NCBI RefSeq assembly: GCF_010015445.1
Contig: NC_053127.1
Coordinates: 28,005,215-28,069,214, forward strand
Direction of reading: 5' to 3'
Length of the DNA: 64,000 bases
Source: Perca fluviatilis
Taxonomy: Eukaryota > Chordata > Actinopteri > Perciformes > Percidae
Both the position numbers and the translations under genes were made by a program. Each line of letters starts with the position of its first letter. The first letter of the stretch is position 1. The notes under the pieces were generated by a model that did not search any database, was not told the DNA's origin, and saw only the letters and a program-made list of their open reading frames with translations. This document shows positions 42,365 through 53,600 of the stretch, in pieces.

Positions 42365-42370
42365 AATAAA
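42365..42370 (+). terminator. Poly(A) signal downstream of mir142
   Basis: AATAAA about 250 bases after the hairpin, followed by a T- and GT-containing stretch (CTTGTGTTAAC). It would end a short primary miR-142 transcript. This is inferred from position. Confidence 0.4.
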
Positions 42371-42467
42371 AGATAAAAAAATCTAAAAGTACCTTGTGTT
42401 AACTTCTGTTTCCCAGGAACACCACATGCATTACAGACTCAAGTGTTTTCTGTGAAAATATACATTC

Positions 42468-42473
42468 TTTATT
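42468..42473 (-). terminator. tspoap1: Possible distal poly(A) signal of tspoap1
   Basis: AATAAA on the minus strand, 3.7 kb after the tspoap1 stop at 46150. If used, the 3' UTR would run almost to the end of the miR-142 transcript, arranged tail to tail. A nearer site cannot be excluded. Confidence 0.3.
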
Positions 42474-42479
42474 CCTGTA

Positions 42480-45400
42480 AAAAGATCCATATTGAAACAA
42501 ACCATCACAATTTAAAGTCAACGAGTCCTCTGTGTACTACATCTTCACTTACGGTCGCTCCATCAACAATGCCTGGACATGCAAACAAAAAACCCAAAAT
42601 AATCTGAAAAACATTATTAACAAAACATATTTACAGACAAGCTTCCAAAAGGGTAATAAAAACATTAATATATATATCTATATAGATATATATATATATA
42701 TTTAAAAAAAAGAAGGAAATCTTCAATTTTTCAAACAATGAATGCAGGTCAGGGAAGACAAAAAAAGAAAAGAAAAAGAAAATAGTTTCCTGCGCTGTAT
42801 GAAAATATACCACAAGTCCCAACAATGTTCATTATATACAGACAGCTCCTATAGCTTTTTTTCCACTGCATTGACAATCTACAACTCAAATATTGTAGAC
42901 AAGTCCGCCTATAAAAACATAAATATGACAGTAACATAAATAAGGCCGAACATGGGTATAACATTGGTATGCATGCAGTCATTAAACATCCTGTAAACAA
43001 CATATTAAGACTAAACAAGGTCTTCCTGTAAGGCTAAATATGATCAACTGAGCTAAAATCCTACCTATTTGGGCCTAGGTCCTATTCAGTCAACAGCGGA
43101 GCCGTCTACTCACTACACAGCAGGTAGAGGAATACTTGTGCATTAAAGGCCGTCAAAAACAAGATCAGTACAAATATTCGCTGTACATTTCGCAACTTTT
43201 GAGCATCCAACCCCCTTTTAAAAAAACAAAAAATAAATAAAACATACAGTACAGCCTCGGTCTTGCCTCTATCCCGGCTATTAAACATCTAAAGTGTCTT
43301 TGTCGATCCGCCCTCCCTTTTATTCTTGGCATCGTCATGCTCCCTTTATGTAACACTGACAAACAATTTAAAACATTCATGACATTAAAGAAAAAAATAA
43401 ATTGCCTCCAACTTGTGTCATCAGGTGTGACTCCATCAACACCGTGAGTGAAATCAGGTGTGACGTTCAAAACAAACCTCCACGCTTCAATCCAGACTAG
43501 CCCGCTGAATATCCCCCATGCTGCCCGATGCTTGGTCTCTCGGATCTATGGTAACAGACAAAGCACCTAAGATTTTGGCATGTTCTGCAGTTTTTGACAG
43601 CCAGAGCCAACAGGTGGCTCAGCATTAGTAAGAAACTACAAGATAAACCTGAGAAGTTACCTAATAGCCCTGTGTCGCGCAGATCAAGGATCCAATCAGA
43701 CGGATTGACCGATCACTGAATGTGTTGTAAGTGACTAATAAGCTCAATACTAAGGCCTGATCCACAAACTCACACCAAAACTGAATACTTGTACAACTTC
43801 TTAGTCTATGTAAATCTATCATAAACCATTAGAAGATACAGAATGGTTCTATTTTTGTTCTAGTATTGCAACACACAATACGTTATATTGCTAAAGTGGT
43901 ATTATTTAGTTTCAACCAAACAGTCTACAGTTGTATGATGCAAGTGTGTGGATACAAAAAACTAATCACCGCTACACTGCATGGGCTGATAGACACTGTT
44001 TAGCCTGTCTGACCCAATATTCACACACCACAAGTTGAAATTCATTATACTCAAACATGGAGGCAAATGAAAAGATACATGAAAAACGTATTGCAAAGTC
44101 TATCACAGTACAGCAGTGCCACAAACCACCACCAGTGCCATGAAGGAAAACTCTTCACTTTAACAAAATTCTAGCAAGTGTTGTTCCAAAAGGGTTATAT
44201 ACTGTAGGCTATCAATGTATCCAGCAATGAGGACACTAGAATATTTTCAGTTTTGTGATTTTGGTGTATTAATTAGCTAGAGCTCCTAGCTGCTGGCCGA
44301 TTAATGAATTAGTCCAGAGTGTTTCAAACTGTTCATTTGGAAATCATAGAAAAATGAACTCCAGAATTTGCCTGAGGATCATCACGTTTCTAAGTTTACT
44401 TCATTATCAAAGTAGTCCTGTGACAGTTGTCTGTGCATTCATGGGTAGACTGCAAACAGGAAGTGCTAATAGATAAATCGGCATACTTTTAATGGTGCGA
44501 ATTTGCCAAATTGGAAACAAATACAGGCTAAAAATGAGGGCTCATGTTGTAGCCCACAGCTAACTCACTGACTCCATAGCAACATTATACTTCATGTTTA
44601 CGTCCCCTAAAGCCCCTATTTCTTTCTATACTATTTTTCTAAATTTCTATTTATTTTACTTACTTCAAGTTGCCCAGTAGATTTTTTTCAATATTTCTTT
44701 GACAGGATTAAGGCTCAGAAAGTCCCATCAGGCGCATTAGTCTTGCATTTGACTGGGGGAGGGACTGCCAGACTTTAATAATATCTGTATTAGTCAATCA
44801 AGAGATAATTGATTAGCAACTATTTCAATAACCGATTAATCATTTAACCAAAAACACAAAATGGTTGATGGATTTTAGGTTCTCAAATGTGAGAATAAGC
44901 TTCCCCCCGTCTTATATACATTATATTTAATTTAATATGTTTGAGTTTTGAACAATTGGTGGGAAGAAACAAGATATTTTATGACATTACCTTAGGCTTT
45001 AGGAAACTATAATGGGCGTTTATCTGTTTTTTTGATGTTGTACCGGCCAAACAATTCACGGATAATGATTTAATAATATTAGTTGCAGCCACATTAGCTA
45101 AAAGAGCAGCCTGTTTATCACCAGATACTACATAATTATTGCACACTCTCTCTCATACTCACAAAGACAGAAAATATGTAGTATGCAACCTTTAGGCCAG
45201 TTGTGACTGTTGTCACAAACATCCAGAGTTCCTGTGTTAATGTCTGAGAAAGGCATCTGTTTTCAGTCTCACCAGTGGACTGGGCAGCTTCATCCACACA
45301 CACGCACGCACACACACCAAAGAAGGGCAACCCTTCATATTCTTTACCTTCAATAAATAGTCTTGACTGTTAAACTCAAACCCCATAACTACTTTGATCT

Positions 45401-46149
45401 AAACTACACGTATCAAAGTGGATCACTGCCGTCTCCGACAGCTCTAGATGACTAACCTCCTGCCCAGATGTCACTTCATGCAATGTGCTGATGGTTAGGG
45501 CAAGAGTAATACAAATAAATAACATGTTCTGTACAAAGTACTGTATACATTTTCTTAAAGACAAGAAACACGGGAGGGACAAGCGGACAGATATTTAAAA
45601 TACATCCGTTCAGGATGGATAGTGCATTCTTTATAGTGACACAGAGGAAGAGATAGACTGCTGCTTCAGTTCGTTCACTTCAAATAAATAAAGTGGCACC
45701 AGTACATGAACATTAAAGCTAATATTTAATTAGCTCTGTCTGAGCTGGGCTGAAGTCTGGTCTGCTGTTCAATACCGTTCTGTATCAGATTGTTAAAACC
45801 GATCCATTGGGAGACAACTAAGTGTTTGTATATCAAGCGTTAACGCCTCTATTTGAGTTGAACATTTGCAAATGCTTAGATAGTTAGGTAGTATTTCGAG
45901 AATATATTTGTTTGCTTGCACACTTCAACATGCACTTCTACATGCTCGTACAATGCTGCAAGCGGTGTGTTGATGTACTCTAAATTTAACAGCTGCTAGC
46001 AGTGCTCTAAGGCAAATGTATAATTAGTGACGGTTAAAGCATCGGTTATTAGATCTGATAGCCACGAACCGCACCGACTGAGACTAACAGTGAAGATAGA
46101 AAAAAGTGCCTCAATGTGATGCAAAGTATTCCGAGTCAGATGTCCTGAC
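42480..46149 (-). other. tspoap1 3' UTR or downstream region
   Basis: No coding exon is recognised. The sequence is AT-rich and mostly unique, with a MITE remnant at about 44790-45093. It follows the last tspoap1 stop codon on the minus strand, so at least its upper part is likely 3' UTR. Confidence 0.4.
44790..45093. mobile_element. hAT-like MITE remnant (GATTAATC family)
   Basis: TAATTGATTAGCAACTATTTC, then AACCGATTAATCATTTAAC, and a right end TTAGTTGCAGCC match the interior and end of the element at 52321-52688. The left end is decayed, so its limit is approximate. Confidence 0.5.
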
Positions 46150-46491
46150 TCATTCTTTCTTGCTGGATCCCAGCTTTTTGAACAGCCTCTTGCCTTTGGA
46201 GAAAAAGCCTTTCTTCTTCTTGCCTTGTGCAGAGCAGTCTGTCTGTGTCGGGATGTCTGCTGGAAGGGGGGCTGGAGGGGAGCAGCAGGCCTCCACTGCT
46301 GCTGGACCTGCATCTGGAGCAGGTTCCAGGTCTGACGTGAGGCTTGCAGTGGGTTCCAGTTTGGGTCGCAGGTCTGTGTGCTCCGTTGGGTCAGGGACAG
46401 GAGGCTCTGTTTGGGGCTGCAAACCCTCTTCTAGGGTTGAGGGCCCAGGTTGTTGTTGTTGTTGTTGCTCTGTAGAAGACGTCCAAGTACC
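46150..46491 (-). CDS. tspoap1: tspoap1 terminal exon with polybasic C-terminus
   Basis: The acceptor CTGAAG|GGT joins in phase 0 to the SH3-III exon. It encodes GTWTSSTE, a six-glutamine run from CAA repeats, a proline/glutamate/alanine-rich segment, and a strongly basic end ([18 protein letters not shown], then GSSKKE) before TGA. The basic/aromatic tail could bind acidic membrane lipids or a partner; that is inference. The canonical human protein ends differently, but the phase, size and basic end argue for a real exon. Confidence 0.8.
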   Translation of the reverse strand, partial: GTWTSSTEQQQQQQPGPSTLEEGLQPQTEPPVPDPTEHTDLRPKLEPTASLTSDLEPAPDAGPAAVEACCSPPAPLPADIPTQTDCSAQGKKKKGFFSKGKRLFKKLGSSKKE

Positions 46492-47616
46492 CTTCAGGAA
46501 GAGAGTAAGACTTTTAGAGTGAGCAAGCCAAATATATTAAACAATATCTTAAACTTAGTTATGCTTAAAATGATAATACCAAAGGGAAACACAAGGATAG
46601 GACAAACACAAAGGAGGAGGCAGTGGATCTGAAGTCTCAACTCTTTGACACACGCGTTTTGATAAACTAAAACCATCGGTAGGTGCAGGATCCTACACAA
46701 ATGAGCAGTGAAGAACTAACGTAGAGGCGGAGGGATAGGACATAAACATGGAGTGAACAGGGGACACTAGTGGTGATCACTGAGCTGCTATAGTCCTAAA
46801 AACACTTACGATCAAGTCTCAAAGTGTACACTTCGTTTCTGCTTCTGCAAAAGGCCATGCAGGAAACAGTGGGGCAAAAGAAATGCGACAGGGCAGAATT
46901 AAAGAAACAGAACAGAAAATAACAGCAACCAGTGCTGGGAACACATGAAAAAATATAATAAGTAAAAAAAAAAAAAAAGTTTTGATGTCAGTGATTTGTA
47001 AAAAAAACAACAAAAAAACATGACACATAATTTATGCCTGCAGGCCAGGAAGTCGCCCACAGTTCCATATCCAGTGATGCATGCTGGAAAGACAGAAATG
47101 CTAAGCCACCTGGGATTCTTTCTTGGCTTCTGGTGCCGACTGAGCATCCTCTGGTACGGCCTGCAGGAAGTTGGAGGGCACCAAGCCGCTGTGTCCATTC
47201 AAGTCTCCCTGGAAGAGAAACACAACATCAAGACATGAGGATGCTTTTTAACAACAAGGCTGTAATTCAACTAGTGCAGGTCCATACTCTGCCATGTCTT
47301 ATTAGGTAATCAAATCGATTAATCATTTAGGTAATTCTTCTAGCTGAAATGCCAAATATAGGACTTAAAGGTTATTAAATGTAAGAATTTGCTGCTGTAC
47401 TTGGCCTTACATTATGACATTTTTGGGTATAGGAATTAATGAGGGACCAAACCATTAATCGATGATGCTAAATAATTGTTAATATACTGCTACTATTGCT
47501 ATCATTGTATTTTTGTATGCTATATCAGTATTTTTTCAATTTCTATTATACATAAATAGATGCCATAATACTGTATTATTACTGTATAGTGTGTGTATAT
47601 TACATACAGTATACTG

Positions 47617-47678
<62 letters not shown>

Positions 47679-50600
47679 TTAACTTTCTATTATTATTAAG
47701 TACTGTTATGTATATATTGTGAATAGTTGTATATAGTCATCTCTCTGATTTTCTTAATGTCTTATTTTATTTATTTATTTATTTCATTCAAATATTTAGG
47801 ATCAATAAAGTCTCATCTTATCTTAAGTAGATTTGTTTGCTGCTAAAACTCCTCTTGCACACAGTATGCACTGTTATTTTTTCCCGCAGGTTTAACAATG
47901 TTCTTTTGGGTGGAATAAATGCAAGAAGAACTGCATAGTAAGCAAGAGCCACCACACTATTTCAGGAAGTACAGTGCAGCAACATTCTATCACTAAAGTG
48001 TAGCAATAAACAAACCACTCTTAATTCTAAACAGCGGTGGAAGAAGTATTCAGATCTTTTACTTAAGTAAAGTACTAATATCACACTGTAAAAACTACTC
48101 TGTTCCAAGTAAAAGTCATGCATTGAAAATGTAAAGTAAAAGTATGTAAGTATCATCAGAAAAAGTACTCAATGCAGAAAAATCCTCACATTTTAGAAAC
48201 TGGAAACAATCCAAACAGTTCTGACAATCAACTAAGTGATAAATCAGCTAATCATTTAAGCTGGACTTGTAGGCAGTTATATTGTTGGGTAGTTAATTTG
48301 TAAAGTAACTACAGCTGTCAGATTAATGTAGTGGAGTTAAAATGTACAATATTTCTCTCTGAGATGTAGTGGAGTAGAAGTAGAAAGTGGCATGAAAAGT
48401 AAAGACTTACAAGTACCTCAAATGTGTACTTAAAGTGCTCATATTATGCTCATTTTCAGGTTCATAATTGTATTTAGAGGTTGTACCAGAATAGGTTAAT
48501 GTGGTTTAATTTCCAGAAAACACCATATATTTGTTGTACTGCATATTGCTGCAGCTCCTCTTTTCAGCTCCTTTTTTTGTGTGTTGAGCTCTCGGTTTTA
48601 GCTACAGAGTGAGGCATCTCACTTCTGTTCCATCTTTGTTGGGAGTCGCACATGTACAGTAAGTACTGCTAGCCAGTCAGAAGCAGATTATGAGGGCGTG
48701 CCACGCTAGCAGCTAGGTGAGCATTATAATGTGTGTTACAAAGTGACGCACGTTTGTCTCCGAAGTAAAGGCTGGACTACAACAGAGCTGTTTGGAGCAG
48801 TTTGTGAACAGTGTTTTCTGTAGGAGATGGTAAGTCCCTTTGGGGGGGACTTTGGGCTTTTTCACTTTGTAAACCTATAACGTGCACAAAAAAGATATAT
48901 CACATATAATAATAAAGGAAAAGGGAAAAGCCAAAAAGCACAATATGAGCACTTTAAGTACAGTACTTGAGTAAATGTATAGTTTCATTCCACCACTGAT
49001 TCTAGAGTCATGTTATTAACACTTACGTAAAAGAAGCCATCTTCGTCCATGTCACCAAACACATGTATGATGTCTCCTGCACTGAAGGTCAGCTCAGCCT
49101 GAACAGAGTCAGAAAAAACGAGAGAGATGATGAGCAAAAACAACAACCTCACATATAGTGCCTTGTCTTGGGAGAAGAAGAAAAAAAAAGATAATTTGCA
49201 CGTGCAAGTCTGACCTCTATGTCAGTGTTGGGGGAGCTCTCTCGTGGATCATAATCAAAGATGGCGACCATCCTGCGGGCTCCTGGGGCTGGGTTTCCCA
49301 CAGCTGCAGCAGCAGCAGCAGCAGCAGGGGCAGTCTGGCTGGGATCTGTCAGTCAAACACAGTACAGTCTTTCATCCTGATAATTAGAGCAGTAACATGT
49401 CTCTGCAATTCCAATCAGCATGCAGCTCATTGTGTGTGCATGTCCAACTCACTCAGCGTCATGCTAAGCTGAGGAAAAGTCATACCACTGCACTCAAACA
49501 CATGGAAATAAAAAGATTAGCAGTCAGAGTTAGCATTTTTATTTTCATTAAAAAGCTCGTAGCAGCTTGAGCTGTAAAAAATGAAGACAACTGAAATGAT
49601 GCGATGATTAAATGATGCCACTTGAACTGTGAAATGAAAAGAGGAGTTAGGAGAAGGGACTGCTTGATATTTATAACTGGGGGTTAATGAAGAGGACATT
49701 AGATTTTGTAGTATTCTAGGTGGCGTCTGAAATGGCATTCTACATACTCAATATGTATACTGTCGTTCAACATACTTGTATGTAAATAAAATTTTCAACG
49801 TCACTTCCTGAGAGCTTCCTTGCCATTGGAGATGCGTAACCACGGTAACCCATGCCAAATAATGCTTAAATTACTGAAAAAGGTAACCAATTACACCAAC
49901 AGTCACAGGTGAAAAAATCACAGATTTTTATACGTAGAAATGTAAATTAAAGCGTTGTTGATGTTACAGAGCTGCCTTGGCTGCTGTCCGTTTCGAACGT
50001 TGTTGTTAATTACCGCATTGCATTGTGGGATACTTATGCCGGCGTAGTGTCGTGTTTGCATGCTGTAATATTTCACCGGAAATAGTATGCAATTCCCGTA
50101 CTATTGGTTACATAATAAGATTCTTAAAAATCTCAAATACTGTTTTAGCCTACTAAATAGAATATTAGTATGGAATTTCGGACACAACCCTACTCTCAGA
50201 AACCATCTTTTCTTTATTTAAGCTCTTTTAAAAAGGTAAACATCTTCAGTATACCCCCAACTAATCAAACAGTCCCTAGAAAGGATGAATGAAGGCAAGC
50301 TCTGATGTTATCAGCAGCTAAAATAAAGTCCAACCATTTAAAGAAAAAGGTCACACAATGGCACGTTAATGCATAAAATAGCAAGTAAACCCATGCTGTC
50401 CTCCAGTGGACGTTGAAACGTTCCTCTGATCATGCAGGTGAAAACAGAGAGAGGCAGAGGAGGAGTCAAAGTGCTAACTACGAACCTTGGCTGGAGGAGT
50501 CTACGCTCTCCTCCCAGAGTGTCGCAGACTCCACTGGAAGAGATGAGGAATGGGGGGAAAGAAGCATGAGCACAATCCCAGAATGACATGAGACCTCAAA

Positions 50601-53600
50601 GGCCAAAGAGTAATCCTGTTTGAAGTCAAAGTCTGTCTCGTTTCATCACACAAAGTCACAGATGGAGATCAGAGGGGATGGATGTTTCAACAAAGTCAAC
50701 TTTAGAGGAGATCATGTAACGCAGTTGTGACATGGGAGCAGAATACTGGACTTTTATCTTTAATCAATCAGTAGGCAACACACTGACACATTCTGCTGCT
50801 ATCTCTGCAATGTATTACATGTATATCCAATGAAAAGCTGACAGGACTGACTCAGTACTTTAACACTTGTGAAGGTGTTACTGAGAAAAATCTTAGAAAA
50901 GTTAACCTCTGGAAAGATGAAGTCACTCTGAAGAGCCTAAATACGCACTAAGAAAGAAAAGTGTTACTAGGCCCTAATAACAGAATTTGAAACTACTGTA
51001 AAGAGTATTTATAGTGGTAATATGTTTACCAGACTGCTGGGAAGCTGTCTGAATCCATTACTACAGTAGCTGACCTAAAAAAATCCCCCCCGGTCGCTGA
51101 GTGAAAAAGCAGCAACTGAAAGAGCAAAGCTAAAGTGAAAGAGACAAAAAAGGAGAAGCAAACCAGAGAAGAGATTAAAGGAGGGAGGTGGGAAGCCGCA
51201 ATCTGCAGCGAGACACACCTTTCTTGGATCGTCTCGGTTTCGGCGGTGGAACAGGACGACGTGGAAGCTGTGCGTGTGTGCGAGTGCCTTTATGGAGTTT
51301 TAGAAAGGAAAACCAAAAAAAACAAACAAAAATTGAAACCAAAAAGAAACACAGAGGTGCAATTGTTGAGAGAAGCAGACCAGACAAAGTAGACAATGAA
51401 AAAGCCAGTGAAGAGCAATTTAAAAAATGACAACCAGTGAGCAGCAGACACGGCAGTGAGAACAAGTGGAAGTGAAAAGGTTAAACCATCTGCAAATAAC
51501 GCTCTGGGTAGAAAGCAGGAAACAGAAGCAAAGTGTTAGCTCAATTTTGCTGCGTGGCTCGCTACAACTCGCCACAGGCAAACACTTTTACTTAGGTTTA
51601 TTTATTTCTCATGATACCTGCGTGAAAAAGCAGTCATTGACTGAGAATAGATGGTTATTATTTCCTTAATAGCAACACAGTGAACAAGAAGCCATAAAAA
51701 CATACAAAGTGTTGCCACGGGTAAAGTTTGGAGTCCATTTTAATTTAGTTCAACTGAAATCTGATCTGATGAGAGCTTTCTTTGCGCTTCCTGCTGGGTG
51801 AAAGCTTTTACATCTCCTCTCATCTTGAAAACAGCTTTTGTTTTTTCTCCAATTAATCACAGACAAAAATAAACTAGGGAAATAAAATTAAGTGAACAAT
51901 GGATATTTAATTTATGGATTCTGCAACACTTGTGTTGCTATTTTCACTTACCACTTAAACATGAATAGCGGTGATATTATGAGTAAAACATTTTTACACC
52001 TACGGTAAAGGATGTCCAAATGTACTCATTTCATTCAACAGCACACAGCAGACAGTTTGACCTACCTATCTTCTCCATGGAGGCCGCTGTGGACAAGAAG
52101 CCCTGCTGCAGCAGCTGCTGCCGGGTCTCCTCATCCTCCACCTGGATCTCCGACACCATGTTACATGGAACATAGCCCAGGCGCCCGGCAGACTCGCCTC
52201 GGTAGAACCCGTCTGCGTCTTTATCTCCATACACCTGGGCAGAGGAGTGTAAACATGCATCTATTGAAATGGAACACACACCTGTAATATTGCTGGGCTA
52301 ATATATTTAAATATTTATTCTAGAGCTACAAAGATTAATCAATTAATTGGTTAGTTGTCAACTATTAAATTAATCACCAACTATTTTGATAATCGATTAA
52401 TCGGTTTAAGTCATTTTTTATGAAAATAAATAAACGAAAATGATCTGATTCCAGTTCCTAAAAAGTGAATATTTTCTCCTTTTTTTTCACTCTGTGACAG
52501 TAAACTGAATATCTTTGAATTTTGGACAAAACAAGACATTTGAGGACGTCATCTTGGTCTTCGGGAAACACCGATTGACATTTTTCATTATTTTCTGACA
52601 TTTTATAGAGCACACAACTAATCGACTTATGGAGAAAATAATCGACAGATTAATCGACAATGAAGAATAATCATTAGTTGCAGCCCGGATATATTCAATT
52701 AATGATTTTTGGGCTTTCAAACATAGGTCAAAGATGCATAAACATTGCTAAATGACTCATGAGAGGACCATTATATACAGTGTGCATATTTACCCTTGCG
52801 CTGTAGCAGTCCTGTTAATGTGAGCTTACAGAGGGATGCTTTGAATGAAAAACATGCATGATTGTCGGGGTTATTTCTAGTACTGTCTGAGCTATGTGGG
52901 GACATACTTTGATGATCTGTCCTTCAGTGAAGGGCAGCTCTTCCTCAGCCGCGTCAGGATTGGGCGACATAGTGGCAGGATCATAAGGGAAGAGGGCCAC
53001 AAAGATACGTATGTCACTGTTTCCTTTGGTTTTTGGTGAATCAACAGTACCTGCAGACACACACAGACACACACAGACACACACTTTTTCATTAGCTTTG
53101 CCTTCATGAAGTTCAAATACAATTTATTGTCACTGCTATTACTACACACACTGAGTCTGCACACAAGCCATGCATAGCTTGCAATAAGCTCTGCAAACAG
53201 TATATCCAGCTGGCCCCTCCCCCACCTCCCGCTAACTGCATTGCTGCTGTGAGCACAGGCATGTCCTTAAAAGAGGTAATCGAGCTAAAGCACTGATCCT
53301 AAGCTGTGTGAGCCGTTTGACAAACGTGCACTCGTTCATGATCTGCAGCAAGCAAAAGTACCAGGGAAAAAAGTGTTTGACCCACGCTCTAATCTACATC
53401 TGAGGACGTTTACTGACAACACACGGGCTTAAAAAGAATACTAATATTATCAAAGGTACAATGTCACAGATCGTGCAAAGCAGCCTTTAAATGTGGCTTG
53501 TGGCATGGTCTACAGCATAGCAGACATGAGGTATAACACCAGTGTTGCTAAAAGCATTACGACTGCAGCCTATTCGACAGCGAGCGACACATTTCGAGAG

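Noticed and set aside
41808..42369. Small frames around the miR-142 hairpin
   Set aside because: They are unrelated across frames and the hairpin itself explains the conservation.
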